DNA from: Streptosporangium amethystogenes
GTDB lineage: Bacteria > Actinomycetota > Actinomycetes > Streptosporangiales > Streptosporangiaceae
NCBI RefSeq assembly: GCF_000721075.1
Contig: NZ_JOEQ01000013.1
Location: 1 to 64,000 of the forward strand
Direction of reading: 5' to 3'
DNA: 64,000 nucleotides
Position numbers and translations under genes: made by a program. The notes under the pieces are model-generated. The model worked only from the letters and a program-made list of their open reading frames with translations, was not told where the DNA came from and did not search any database. This document shows positions 11,021 to 25,051 of this stretch, piece after piece; position 1 is the stretch's first letter, and each line of letters starts with the position of its first letter.

Positions 11021-11862
11021 TCCGATCAGTGATCGCCGCGATCGTCCTGGTGGCCGCCGTCACCCCCGCCGCCCATGCCTCGGCCGGTGAGGTGTACGTG
11101 GCCCTGGGGGACTCGGCCGCCTCAGGGCCGTTGGTACCCAACCAGGTGGTACCCGATCTCGGGTGCTGGCGCTCCGACCATAACTACGCCCACCTCACCG
11201 CGCAGGCCATCGGAGCCGCCACGTTCCGCGACGTCACCTGCTCGGGTGCCAAGACCAAGGACATGTACACCGCGCAGGGCACCGACCTCGGCTCGGTGCC
11301 GCCGCAACTGGACGCGCTCAGCGGGGACACCACGCTGGTCACCGTGCAGATCGGTGCCAACGACGTGGGCCTGACCGGGTTCATCGAGGACTGCCTGAAC
11401 CTGCTGCCGCCGCCCGTCGGCGACGCCTGCAACGACGACTACATCGAGAACGGGCAGGACACCTGGCGGGTCAAGACCGATGCGTTGCGGCCGAAGCTGA
11501 CCACTTTGGTCTCCGACATCCGGGCCCGCTCACCGCAGGCCAGGATCTTCGTGGTGGGCTATGGGACCTACGCCCCGCCCAACGGCTGTTACCCCCGGGT
11601 ACCGATCATCAAGCAGGACGCCAACTACGTCCGCGCCACCCTGCAGTACTTCAACCAGGCGGTGGCAGAGCAGGCGGCGGCAGCGGGTGTCGCCTTCATC
11701 GACCTGCAGACGCCGAGTAAGGGCCACGACCCGTGCACCTCGGCAGGAACGCGGTGGATCGAGCCCTACGTCCCCGCCTCGCCGGCCGCGCCTTTCCACC
11801 CCAACGCGCGTGGCATGCGCGGCTTCGCGGACGCGGTGATCGCCGCCGTCAACGGGGCGTGA
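11017..11862 (+). CDS. Secreted SGNH/GDSL lipase or esterase
   Basis: A 281-residue enzyme with a signal peptide (about residues 1-24, MIRSVIAAIVLVAAVTPAAHA). SGNH blocks are visible: GDSAASG near the mature N-terminus (nucleophile Ser), QIGANDVG (block III Asn) and the terminal FHPN (His). At least six Cys in the mature part fit the three disulfides of Streptomyces secreted lipases or esterases. It likely hydrolyses acyl esters outside the cell. The ATG overlaps the stop of the BASS relic and has an AAAGGAG site at 11005-11011. It converges on the PucR gene, whose end it overlaps by 14 bases. Confidence 0.9.
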   Translation: MIRSVIAAIVLVAAVTPAAHASAGEVYVALGDSAASGPLVPNQVVPDLGCWRSDHNYAHLTAQAIGAATFRDVTCSGAKTKDMYTAQGTDLGSVPPQLDALSGDTTLVTVQIGANDVGLTGFIEDCLNLLPPPVGDACNDDYIENGQDTWRVKTDALRPKLTTLVSDIRARSPQARIFVVGYGTYAPPNGCYPRVPIIKQDANYVRATLQYFNQAVAEQAAAAGVAFIDLQTPSKGHDPCTSAGTRWIEPYVPASPAAPFHPNARGMRGFADAVIAAVNGA

Positions 11863-13045
11863 GCCTCCTGGCCGCCAGCGCGGCTCCGATCTGCTGGAGC
11901 TGCGCCGGCTTGGCCGGGTCGAGCCCGGTCAGGCTCACCGCCCGCCGCAACCGGTAGTCGACGGTGTTCGGGTGCACGTGCAACAGCTCGGCCGTGCGGC
12001 GGCGGTCGAGCCCGGTCTCCAGATATACCTTGAGCGTCCGCAGCAGGTCGGGGTTGTTCAGCAGCGGGTCGAGCAGACCCGCGAGCCTGGAGGTGGCCCG
12101 GCTCGGCCGGGTGAGCTGGTACTCCAGCAGTACGTCGGCCAGCCGGTAGGCGCCCGGCGGGTGCCCGAAGATCCGCGCCACCTCCAGCACCTCCTCAGCC
12201 ACTCCCGCGGCGGCCGGGACCTCGGCGGGCGTCGCCTGCTCGGCCGCCGCCCAGATCGGCACCCCCGCCGCCCTGGACATCGCCTCGACGACCTCGGTCA
12301 CGATCGGCACCTCACCGCCGTACGGGAGCAGCACGAGCCCGCCCGTCGCATCGAGCACGGACAGAACCTGCTCGGTGGCGTGACGCTGCACGGCGGCCCT
12401 GATCCTGGCCAGCTTGCGCCGCCCGGCGATTGACCTGCCGGGCTCGTCCTGTTTCTCATCGGGGTGCTCCCCCACCGTGATCGCCATGACCAGGTAGCCG
12501 GGTGCCAGCCGTATCGCGGCCAGGGCCGTGTGATCGCCGCCGAGCAACGCGGAGACCGCGGCGTGCATGGTGTGCTGCTCCCTGCAGAGCATGCCCTCGC
12601 GCTCCTGCAGGTAGGCGGCGCACACCGCGGAGGTCACCGCCTCGGTGTAGATGAGGACGAGGCGGTTCAGGTCGATCACCGCGGCGAAGTCGGCCGGCGT
12701 GGCGGTGGCGATCAGGCGGTCCCAGATCCAGCGGGTACCCAGGTGGTAGGCGGCCAGCAAAGCCTCAAGCGGTACCCGTTCCTGGGCGCGGCGCGCGGCG
12801 GAGGCACGTAGCGGGGCCAGTTCGGCGGAGGCGGGCGGGCGCCTGTGGCGGAACATCTCGCAGATCATCCGCAGGTTGTGCTCGGTGATCCTGGTGATGT
12901 CACCGTCGAGTTCCTCCCTGGGCAGCCTCCGGTAGATGGGGATCTCTTCCACGAAGACGTGCACGAGTTGCCTGGCCAGGCTGGTCGCCTGGCGTTCCAG
13001 CAATTCGTGCACGGGACATCCAGCCAGGATGAGCACGTTTGACAC
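11849..13045 (-). CDS. PucR-family transcriptional regulator
   Basis: About 398 residues from GTG at 13045 (the frame is open up to an ATG at 13204, so the start is uncertain). An N-terminal RsbRD/PucR-like helical region (HELLERQATSLARQLVHVFV) is followed by a variable middle and the C-terminal PucR HTH: YLETGLDRRRTAELLHVHPN then TVDYRLRR. Such regulators often control the adjacent gene; here it is divergent from the large carboxylase across about 360 bases, so it may regulate that gene in response to an acyl or lipid signal. That target is inferred from position only. Confidence 0.85.
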   Translation of the reverse strand: MSNVLILAGCPVHELLERQATSLARQLVHVFVEEIPIYRRLPREELDGDITRITEHNLRMICEMFRHRRPPASAELAPLRASAARRAQERVPLEALLAAYHLGTRWIWDRLIATATPADFAAVIDLNRLVLIYTEAVTSAVCAAYLQEREGMLCREQHTMHAAVSALLGGDHTALAAIRLAPGYLVMAITVGEHPDEKQDEPGRSIAGRRKLARIRAAVQRHATEQVLSVLDATGGLVLLPYGGEVPIVTEVVEAMSRAAGVPIWAAAEQATPAEVPAAAGVAEEVLEVARIFGHPPGAYRLADVLLEYQLTRPSRATSRLAGLLDPLLNNPDLLRTLKVYLETGLDRRRTAELLHVHPNTVDYRLRRAVSLTGLDPAKPAQLQQIGAALAARRLTPR

Positions 13046-13405
13046 TATCTCACACCAGGTTGTCAACTTCTCGGCCCTGGCACCGAGCGGGTGCGCCCGG
13101 GAGAAGACAGATCCGAGCCGGGGTGGAAGAATGACTCGCTGCTCAACCGGCATGTACTGGTATCCACATCGAGCCCGCTTCGTGTCACAGTCGGAATTCG
13201 GCAAAGCGCGCCGTTACTCCGTTCGCACATGCCTTGGTCAGGCGTGAGCGGCCGACGGCTTTTGGTCGTTTTCCACAACTGGAGCCGCGTAGTGTGCGCT
13301 GTCTGCGACATGGCATTGCCGGTCGGTAGACGGAAGGGTGGACACTGCGGGAGGGCCGCCGTGTCGCGGCGCGCACATCGTTGATCTACAGGAGGGCTCG
13401 GTCGG
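13046..13405. other. Divergent promoter region between PucR and carboxylase genes
   Basis: No gene is supported here. A TAGTGT box around 13294 and the AGGAGG site at 13390-13395 face the carboxylase. No clear palindrome was found. Confidence 0.4.
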
Positions 13406-18871
<5,466 letters not shown>

Positions 18872-18904
18872 CCGTGAGGCGCCAGGTTGAGGACCTCGCC
18901 GCGG

Positions 18905-19060
18905 CATTCCGAACCGGCCTGCGCTGTGGACCCACGACCTCGACGTCTTCCAGGCGACCCGCGCCGTGATCGACCAACACGGCGCGGGTCCCCATCCCGC
19001 CGACGCACTCGCCGCCCTCGCCGGCGTCACCGCCGAGGACGCGCGCCGAGTGGTGTGGTC
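18905..19060 (+). other. Unrecognised coding-like fragment
   Basis: After the carboxylase, one plus-strand frame reads LWTHDLDVFQATRAVIDQHG then DALAALAGVTAEDARRVVW, helix-rich and protein-like, before running antisense into the 3' end of the efflux gene. There is no start with ribosome-binding site. It may be the remains of a truncated gene; the family is not recognised. Confidence 0.25.
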
Positions 19061-20264
19061 ACACCGTCGTGCGGAACGGCGGTGTCTCCTCACGCGGCGT
19101 GCTCCGCAGGCGCTGTATCACCTGGGCGAGACCCGCTGTGACGAGCGCCGCCGCCACCATCAGGGCACTGACCCACAGCGGCGAGCGGTAGCCGAGTCCG
19201 GCGGCGATGGTGAGGCCGCCGATGGCGGGTCCGACGGCCGCCCCCACGTTGAGGGCCGCGGTCGCGAAAGAGCCGCCGAGTGAGGGGGCCTGCGTCGCCG
19301 CGTACAGCACCTGAGCGATCAAGGTCGAACCGACGGCGAACGAGAGGGCCCCCTGGACGAAGACGAGCAGGAAGGCGGCGGCCGGGCTACCGGCTGCGGC
19401 GGTGAAGATCCCCCATCCGGCGAGCAAGGCGATCCCGCCCGGGATCAGGACCCGCATCGGCCGCGTGTCCGACAGGCGACCGCCGATGGTCACACCGGCG
19501 AACGATCCGAGACCGAACAGCGCCAGCATCGCCGGCACCCAGCGCTCGGAGAGTCCGCTGACGTTGATGACCAGCGGGGTCAGATAGGTGAAGGTGCAGA
19601 AGGTGGCGGCGTTCACCAGCGCGGCCAGCAGCAGCACGACCAGCAGCCGCGGGCCGCGCAGTGCCCGCAGTTCGCGCCGAGCACGGGGACGGGCCTCGTC
19701 CGGGTCGCCGGTCGCCTGAACCGTGTCGGGCACCGAGCGCAGCACGGCGAAGACGGCCGGCAGGGAGATCAGGGCAACGGCCCAGAACGCCGCGCGCCAG
19801 CCGAGCGCCTGACCGAGCACGGCACCGGCGGGCACACCGGCGACGCACGCGAGCGTGATGCCCCCCAGCAGAATGGAGGTCGCCCGCCCCTTGGCGTTCG
19901 GCGCGACCATACCGGTCGCCGCCGCGAGCCCCACAGCCAGGAAGCCGGCGTTGGCCAGCGCCCCGAGGACCCGGGTCACCAGGAGCACAGAGAAGGTGGT
20001 GGCGACCGCGCCGACGACATGCACGAGCATGAACGCGACCAGGAAGACGAGCAGCGCCCGCCGACGCGGCCAGCGCAGACTGAGGACCGCCATCAGCGGG
20101 GCGCCGACGATCATTCCTGCGGCGAAGGCCGACGTCAGCGCGCCGGCGGCCGATACGGACACATTCAGTTCGTCGGCGATGTCCGGAACCAACCCGGACA
20201 ACATGAATTCAGAGGTTCCCTGGGCGAATACCGCCAGTCCAAGGATGTAAATGGCAAAGGGCAT
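19059..20264 (-). CDS. cmx: Cmx/CmlR-type chloramphenicol efflux MFS transporter
   Basis: A 401-residue MFS protein beginning MPFAIYILGLAVFAQGTSEF, very close to the actinobacterial chloramphenicol exporters (Cmx/CmrA/Cml). Further matches are MLSGLVPDIADELNVSV, SLRWPRRRALLVFL, and ARVLGALANAGFLAV-like text in TM4. About 12 membrane segments are visible. It should export phenicols by proton antiport; the substrate is inferred from the family. The gene is preceded by a 9-residue leader ORF and an intrinsic-terminator-like hairpin on the same strand, implying antibiotic-induced attenuation. The symbol is by family resemblance. Confidence 0.85.
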   Translation of the reverse strand: MPFAIYILGLAVFAQGTSEFMLSGLVPDIADELNVSVSAAGALTSAFAAGMIVGAPLMAVLSLRWPRRRALLVFLVAFMLVHVVGAVATTFSVLLVTRVLGALANAGFLAVGLAAATGMVAPNAKGRATSILLGGITLACVAGVPAGAVLGQALGWRAAFWAVALISLPAVFAVLRSVPDTVQATGDPDEARPRARRELRALRGPRLLVVLLLAALVNAATFCTFTYLTPLVINVSGLSERWVPAMLALFGLGSFAGVTIGGRLSDTRPMRVLIPGGIALLAGWGIFTAAAGSPAAAFLLVFVQGALSFAVGSTLIAQVLYAATQAPSLGGSFATAALNVGAAVGPAIGGLTIAAGLGYRSPLWVSALMVAAALVTAGLAQVIQRLRSTPREETPPFRTTV

Positions 20265-20486
20265 GAGCAGAGAACTCCACAGCCACGTCGAAAGGGATCA
20301 CGAAGGACACGGGACACCACCGCGGCACTCCCGAACCGGCCGCACGAAGCGTGCGTTCAGCTGGGGCACACGGGGGCCTACTGTGTGAGGGAGACCCGGC
20401 CTGGCGCCACCAGCGGTACGACGAAGGTGACGGAACTACCGGGAAGACTCAGTCCGTACGACGGTGATCCGGCGGCGAGGGTGACG

Positions 20487-20522
20487 AAAAACACGCGGCC
20501 TCAGCGATGGCGCTGCCGCGTG
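20487..20522 (-). terminator. Intrinsic terminator / attenuator in the efflux-gene leader
   Basis: Read on the minus strand, CACGCGGC pairs with GCCGCGTG (20515-20522 and 20492-20499), with an inner AGCG/CGCT stem, and is followed directly by TTTTT. It lies about 220 bases upstream of the efflux start and downstream of the leader peptide, so it can stop transcription before the gene. Confidence 0.65.
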
Positions 20523-20533
20523 ACACCACAAGA

Positions 20534-20555
20534 AGCCACCGAAGGACCGGTGGCT
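20534..20555 (-). promoter_or_regulatory. Leader hairpin touching the leader-peptide stop codon
   Basis: AGCCACCG and CGGTGGCT form a perfect 8-bp stem with a six-base loop. On the minus strand it begins at the TAG stop of the leader peptide (20554-20556). A ribosome stalled on the leader would melt it, which could change folding of the terminator below it. Confidence 0.5.
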
Positions 20556-20583
20556 AGCGTCTTGACGCCTCAGGACTGGACAT
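20554..20583 (-). CDS. Leader peptide MSSPEASRR
   Basis: A nine-residue ORF, ATG to TAG, on the strand of the efflux gene. It is preceded by a TATCAT box six bases upstream and followed at once by the hairpin and terminator. Similar tiny leaders control inducible phenicol-resistance genes through ribosome stalling. Translation is not proven; the call rests on the arrangement. Confidence 0.5.
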   Translation of the reverse strand: MSSPEASRR

Positions 20584-20589
20584 GGCCAC

Positions 20590-20595
20590 ATGATA
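20590..20595 (-). promoter_or_regulatory. Putative -10 box, leaderless start of the attenuator transcript
   Basis: TATCAT on the minus strand fits TANNNT and lies six bases from the leader ATG, so the transcript would begin at or next to that ATG. No strong -35 is seen. Confidence 0.4.
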
Positions 20596-20785
20596 GCGAA
20601 AGGTCTTGAACTCCTGAGGCCCCGTGCTACGTACCGACGGCTGCCGGGCGGGGATGGTGTGCCACCGATCGGAGTCGGCGGGCCGGGCGCCGGTGTCTTG
20701 CCGGGGCTGTGTGCAGCAGGAGTCGTGCGTCGAGTACGCGGGCACGCCCGTCACGGACCCGGCCGGTCCGGCCCCGAAAGCCCGT

Positions 20786-21103
20786 TCACGGCTCAGAGGC
20801 GTTCGTCCGGAAGGAGGAGCGGTAGGACTGCGGCGTGACGCCGACGACGCGCTTGAACCGCTCCCGGAACGCGATGGCCGAGCCGAAACCGGCCTGCGCG
20901 GCGATGCGCTCGACGCCGTGGCCGGTGGTCTCCAGCAGGAACTGCGCACGCCGTACGCGTGCTCGCAGCAGCCACTGCAGCGGGGTGGTGCCGGTCTGCT
21001 CACGGAAGCGGCGGCTGAAGGTCCTCTCGCTCATCCCACCGCGCATGGCCATCTCCGCCAACGTCACCTCCTGGGCGAGGTTGTCCTCGATCCACGACAG
21101 CAC
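20786..21103 (-). pseudogene. AraC-type DNA-binding domain, N-terminal domain lost
   Basis: About 105 residues form a full AraC HTH pair: EVTLAEMAMRGGMSERTFSR, then TPLQWLLRARVRRAQFLLE and GFGSAIAFRERFKRVVGVTP. In full-length relatives (GlxA-like) a DJ-1/PfpI domain of about 200 residues precedes it; upstream in frame only a short degenerate stretch (GSLLEPVLSW) remains. GTG at 21101-21103 would start a stand-alone domain, but truncation of a longer regulator is more likely. It lies upstream of the efflux leader, same strand. Confidence 0.7.
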
Positions 21104-21517
21104 CGGCTCCAGCAGCGAACCCCGCCGGCCACGAACAGGCAGGTGAAGCGTCTGAGGCGACCGTCTTCGCAGCCAGGGCCAGATGGCGAGAACCCGTTGG
21201 AGATTGTCGATTCAGCCCCTGGGGAGCCGAGGACGGCCGCTCTAGCCTTGCGCTGCGAGATCCGGGCGGGCGAAGAAGGAGCGGTGCTGATGCATGCACA
21301 TTTAGATGCCATCGAGGTGCCGCACGCCGCGGGGATGCCCTGAGAGCCGAAGGCACCGCCCGCGATCCGCAGCGCACCCTCATGGCCGCCGCCCTGGCCC
21401 GGCTGCCGGGGATCGGCGGACTGCCGGCCCCGTGGCGCCCCGACAAGGTGGCGGAGCGGGCCAGGCTGGGCCGCGTCAACCGAAACACCCCTACCTCGGA
21501 ACGGATTGTCACACTCC

Positions 21518-21946
21518 ATGTCCATCGTCATGCCGATCGTCATCGGACTGAACTGCGTTTCCCTCATATCCCTGATCCCCGAGCCGCATCGACGCCAGGT
21601 CAACGCCGTGTTGGTCGGCGGTGCGGGCGCCGCCTACCTCAGCGGAGGCGGACTCGGATACTGGGAGTTCGTCCTGCCGATCGTCATGACCTATGTCGCC
21701 TACCGAGGGCTCAGCAGCTGGACCTGGATCGGTATCGGCTGGCTGCTCCACACCGCCTGGGACGTCCTGCACCACCTCTAGGGGAACCCCATCCTCCCCT
21801 TCGCCGAGCATTCCTCCTTCGGCTGCGCCGTCTGCGACCCGGTTGTGGCGCTGTGGTGCTTCGCGGGTGGGCCATCGGTCTTCGATTGGGCACGTGCCCG
21901 CCTGGCCCGCAAGCCCGCGACACCGATCGGCCCCGCCGGAGAGTGA
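21518..21946 (+). pseudogene. DUF6010 family membrane protein interrupted by an amber stop
   Basis: The frame from ATG 21518 encodes MSIVMPIVIGLNCVSLISLI, EPHRRQVNAVLVGGAGAAYL and WLLHTAWDVLHHL, then TAG at 21779-21781. The same frame continues without shift through GNPILPFAEHSSFGCAVCDP and VVALWCFAGGPSVFD to TGA at 21944-21946. The two parts together match DUF6010 proteins (about 140 residues, 3-4 membrane helices, unknown function). A single substitution to TAG explains it. Readthrough cannot be excluded. Confidence 0.75.
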
Positions 21947-22224
21947 ACCGGCTCAGCTCCGGGCCCAGCCGGAATACCGGCCACGATCAACCCATCGAGG
22001 ACTCCGAGCCGTTCGGATGCCGGCTCGGCCGTCCGGCCGAGCATCGCCGCCATCTCCGAGAGGGCTGCCTTCTCCGAAGATGTCCCGGCCGCCCGGCGGC
22101 TGAGAGTCGTCATGGCTACTGTCGGCTTTCACATAAACGGCCATTGATGTGAATCACCGTACGTGCAGCTCCAGAGGGTCGGCCAGGCGCCCGAGCGCGC
22201 GGCCGGCTGCGGCGGCTCAGCGGG
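21947..22224. other. Intergenic stretch, nothing certain
   Basis: A minus-strand ATG near 22113 opens a frame beginning MTTLSRRAAGTSSEKAALSE that runs antisense into the DUF6010 relic. It could be the start of a lost gene but has no recognisable domain. Confidence 0.3.
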
Positions 22225-22686
22225 TCAACCGCCAAGGGCTGCCGCCATACGGTCGAGGTCGGCGAGAAGGGCGGCCAGGCGTCGCTGCGGGACCGTGTCG
22301 ACCATGTGCCGTTCGATGGCATAGACGACGGACCGGGCCGCGTCGAGACGACTGCGGCCCTCTGCGGTGAGGTGCGCGGGAAGGGCTCGGCCGTGGTCGG
22401 CGCTGGCAGGCCGGAAGATCAGGCCTGCGTCCTGAAGGCCGCGAAGGACGACGTTCATGGATTGCCGCGTGACGAATGCGCCGCGGGCGAGCTCGGCGTT
22501 GGACAGGCCGGGCTGCTGGTCGAGGAGTTCGAGGCATGCGTACTGCGGCACCGTCAGCCCGTGCTCGCGCAGCGCTTTGTCCATAGCGCCGCGCAGCGCC
22601 GCGGCGGTGCGTTTGAGGCGGTATCCCACGTGTTCGGTGACGTCCCGAGCGGGGTGGGGCGGGTCCACGGGCTTCCGGTCTTCCAT
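22225..22686 (-). CDS. MarR-family transcriptional regulator
   Basis: 153 residues with a winged helix: LTVPQYACLELLDQQPGLSN, AELARGAFVTRQSMNVVLRG and a wing at ASADHGRALPAHLT. It is divergent from a VOC protein gene. Two identical 18-bp palindromes in the 84-base spacer, one covering its own start codon, are the obvious operators; it should repress both genes and release on binding a small, perhaps phenolic, ligand. Confidence 0.9.
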   Translation of the reverse strand: MEDRKPVDPPHPARDVTEHVGYRLKRTAAALRGAMDKALREHGLTVPQYACLELLDQQPGLSNAELARGAFVTRQSMNVVLRGLQDAGLIFRPASADHGRALPAHLTAEGRSRLDAARSVVYAIERHMVDTVPQRRLAALLADLDRMAAALGG

Positions 22687-22702
22687 GTCAGTATTTTGAC
22701 AT
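22685..22702. promoter_or_regulatory. MarR operator 1
   Basis: ATGTCA, six bases, TGACAT. A perfect inverted repeat that overlaps the marR start codon. Same sequence and spacing as operator 2. Confidence 0.75.
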
Positions 22703-22731
22703 AGGTGGGCCGCCGCGAGTACATTCCGCTT

Positions 22732-22749
22732 ATGTCAAAGTCCTGACAT
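22732..22749. promoter_or_regulatory. MarR operator 2
   Basis: ATGTCA, six bases, TGACAT, 47 bases centre to centre from operator 1 and just upstream of the VOC gene ribosome-binding site. Confidence 0.75.
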
Positions 22750-22770
22750 CAAGGAATTCCGGGAGGACCC

Positions 22771-23142
22771 ATGACCGCCACCGTCGACGGCCCTGACTTC
22801 ATCGCTCTGCAGGTACGCGATGTCGAGGCAGCGGCCGCCTTCTGCGAAAAGCACCTCGGACTGCGGCGGGCACCGGCCTCGCCTCCCGGTGCGGTGGTGT
22901 TCACCACCGCACCGATCCCGTTCGCCGTCCGCGAGCCGCTGCCGGGCGTGGATCTCGACAACGTCACGCGGCCCGGTCTCGGGGTGGCCCTGTGGTTCCG
23001 TACCACGGACGCCCAGGAGTTGCACGACCGGCTCGCCGCTGCCGGGGTGCCCATCATCAGCCCGCCCAAGGACAGTCCCTTCGGCCGCACGTTCACCTTC
23101 ACCGGCCCCGAGGGCTACATCCTCACCGCGCACGGAGGCTGA
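22771..23142 (+). CDS. VOC (glyoxalase/bleomycin-resistance-like) protein
   Basis: 123 residues, one VOC domain made of two beta-alpha-beta-beta-beta halves: DFIALQVRDVEAAAAFCEKH then LGLRRAP, and later ELHDRLAAAGVPI and FTFTGPEGYILTAHGG. Metal ligands are not obvious: the usual first His is Ala/Leu (IALQV). It may bind or sequester a compound instead of catalysing. A GGGAGG site precedes ATG 22771. The divergent MarR and twin operators suggest induction by a toxic small molecule. Confidence 0.88.
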   Translation: MTATVDGPDFIALQVRDVEAAAAFCEKHLGLRRAPASPPGAVVFTTAPIPFAVREPLPGVDLDNVTRPGLGVALWFRTTDAQELHDRLAAAGVPIISPPKDSPFGRTFTFTGPEGYILTAHGG

Positions 23143-23206
23143 CCCTGACCGCCGTCGCCGTCACCCCATCCGGCCCCTTCTCGCTCGCGGCGGATGCGCC
23201 ACGAAT

Positions 23207-24535
23207 TCACGGATACGTAGGTCCGCCCTGGAAGGGCTTCCTGGCCGGTCGGCCGAGGTCGGCGAGTTTACGCTCCAGCACCGCCCGCTCGCGCTCGTTG
23301 CCGCACAGCCGTATGGCGAGCTCCAGTTCGGTGCGCGCCTCGCCGGTGCGGCCCAGACGGGTGAGCAGTTCCCCGCGAACGCTCGGCAGCAGGTGCGAGT
23401 TCGACAGTGCCTCGGCGGCCACCAGCTCGTCCACGATCGGCAGCGCCGCGGCCGGTCCCCGGGCCATGGAGACCGCCACCGCCCGGTTGAGGTCGACCAC
23501 CGGTGACGGCGCGAGCCTGCCGAGCGCCTCGTAGATGAGCACGACGCGCTCCCAGTTCGTCGCGTCGACCGACGGAGCGACGGCATGGCATTCGGCGATC
23601 GCCGCCTGCAGGCCGTAGGCGCCCAGGCCCCGGCCGACCCGCGCCGCGCGGGCCAGGGCGGCTCGTCCCCGGCGGATCGCGGCGCGGTCCCAGCGACGGC
23701 GGTCCTGGTGCTCCAGCAGCACCGGCTCGCCGTCCGGCCCGGTGCGGGAGGGGAAGCGCGCCGCGGTCAGCTCAAGCAGCGCCAACAGGCCGTGGACCTC
23801 GGGCTCCTCCGGCACCAGACGGCTCAGCACCCGCGCGAGACGCTGTGCCTCGCTCGCCAGGTCGAGTCGGATCAGACTGTCACCGGAGCTGGCCGAGGAC
23901 CCTTCGGTGAAGATCAGGTAGACCACGCTGAGCACCGAGCCGAGCCGCTCGGCCCGCTCCTCGGCCGCCGGCACCTCAAACGGCACCCGGGCCGCCCCGA
24001 GGGTCTTCTTCGCCCGGGTGATCCGGGCCTGCACGGTGGCGGCCGGAACGAGAAACGCCTTGGCGATCTCGTCGCTCGTCAGGCCGCCGACCACCCGCAG
24101 GGTGAGCGCCACCCTCGCCTCCCGCGACAGCACGGGGTGGCAGGAGATGAACATCAACGCGAGCACGTCGTCATCGATCTGCTCCGGATCCCACAGCACG
24201 TCCTCGGCCTCCCGGACCGGATCGGCGGGTACGCTCCCTGAGACCACGTCACCCTCGCCCAGGTCGCGGGCGAGGGCGGCGTACCTCTCGTCAAGAGCGG
24301 AGCGCCGGCGGAACGCGTCGATCGCGCGGCGCCGCCCGACGGTGAGCAGCCACCCCGCGGGGTTGCGGGGTACGCCGGCCCGCGGCCAGGTCACGAGTGC
24401 CTCGGCCAGCGCCTCCTGGGCGAGGTCCTCGGCCAGCGCGAAGTCGCCGGTGTAGCGCGCGAGCGCACCGACGATCCGGGCGGACTCGATCCGCCAGACG
24501 GCGGCGACGGCCTCACGGCCGGTGGGATCGGCCAT
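23207..24535 (-). CDS. ECF42-type RNA polymerase sigma factor
   Basis: 442 residues, long for an ECF sigma. Region 2 includes ALARYTGDFALAEDLAQEAL and AGWLLTVGRRRAIDAFRR; region 4 includes LTSDEIAKAFLVPAATVQAR. After it comes a helical C-terminal extension (about residues 190-420, DUF6596/TPR-like: LYEALGRLAPSPVVDLNRAV, GRTGEARTELELAIRL). That extension and a neighbouring YciI/DGPF gene are the hallmarks of group ECF42, which has no anti-sigma factor; the extension is thought to control activity. It is the second gene of an operon, 15 bases after the YciI gene. Confidence 0.92.
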   Translation of the reverse strand: MADPTGREAVAAVWRIESARIVGALARYTGDFALAEDLAQEALAEALVTWPRAGVPRNPAGWLLTVGRRRAIDAFRRRSALDERYAALARDLGEGDVVSGSVPADPVREAEDVLWDPEQIDDDVLALMFISCHPVLSREARVALTLRVVGGLTSDEIAKAFLVPAATVQARITRAKKTLGAARVPFEVPAAEERAERLGSVLSVVYLIFTEGSSASSGDSLIRLDLASEAQRLARVLSRLVPEEPEVHGLLALLELTAARFPSRTGPDGEPVLLEHQDRRRWDRAAIRRGRAALARAARVGRGLGAYGLQAAIAECHAVAPSVDATNWERVVLIYEALGRLAPSPVVDLNRAVAVSMARGPAAALPIVDELVAAEALSNSHLLPSVRGELLTRLGRTGEARTELELAIRLCGNERERAVLERKLADLGRPARKPFQGGPTYP

Positions 24536-24550
24536 CTCCTGTCGATCCGC

Positions 24551-24970
24551 TCAGAGCTGGCCGGTGGCCTCACGCCACGCCCGCTCCTTCTGGACCCACT
24601 CGTTGTCCTGCGGGAACTCGTCGATCGTGGTGATCCGGCGGATCTCGGTCTTGAAGCCCGGGCCGGTCATCGGCGACCGCCTGGCCCACTCGACGGCCTC
24701 CTCCTTCGACGCCACGTTGAGGATGTAGAACCCGCCGAACAACTCCTTGGTCTCGCCGTACGGGCCGTCGGTGACCACGGGCGGCTCGGCGGAGTAGTCG
24801 ACGACCACACCCTCGGCGGCGGCGTCGAGTCCCTCCGCGGCGACCAGCACACCGGCCCGGATCATCTCGTCGTTGTACCTGCCGATGATCTCGAGCATCT
24901 TGCCGAAGTCGATGTCCGCCATCCCCGCGAAGGCCTCGTCGGTGGCGCGCATGATCAGCATGTACTTCAT
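24551..24970 (-). CDS. YciI/DGPF-domain protein
   Basis: 139 residues, MKYMLIMRATDEAF to the end, with the DGPFGE-type motif VVTDGPYGETKELFGGFYIL. YciI-like proteins have a ferredoxin-like fold; in ECF42 loci they are the standard partners and targets, with unproven biochemical role. ATG 24970 is chosen because homology starts there, although the frame is open to 25150. A promoter matching the ECF42 type lies about 55-80 bases upstream. Confidence 0.9.
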   Translation of the reverse strand: MKYMLIMRATDEAFAGMADIDFGKMLEIIGRYNDEMIRAGVLVAAEGLDAAAEGVVVDYSAEPPVVTDGPYGETKELFGGFYILNVASKEEAVEWARRSPMTGPGFKTEIRRITTIDEFPQDNEWVQKERAWREATGQL

Positions 24971-25023
24971 TCTTCTGTCTCCCTGGGGTGTCCGGGACCC
25001 TCTCGCGGATCCTCTCACTCCTA

Positions 25024-25051
25024 GGTCGAACGGGAATGCCGTGGATCGACA
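25024..25051 (-). promoter_or_regulatory. ECF42-type promoter for yciI-sigma operon
   Basis: On the minus strand TGTCGA (25046-25051), a 17-base spacer, then CGACC (25024-25028). The ECF42 consensus is TGTCGA at -35 and CGA/TC at -10, so the operon is probably autoregulated. Confidence 0.6.
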
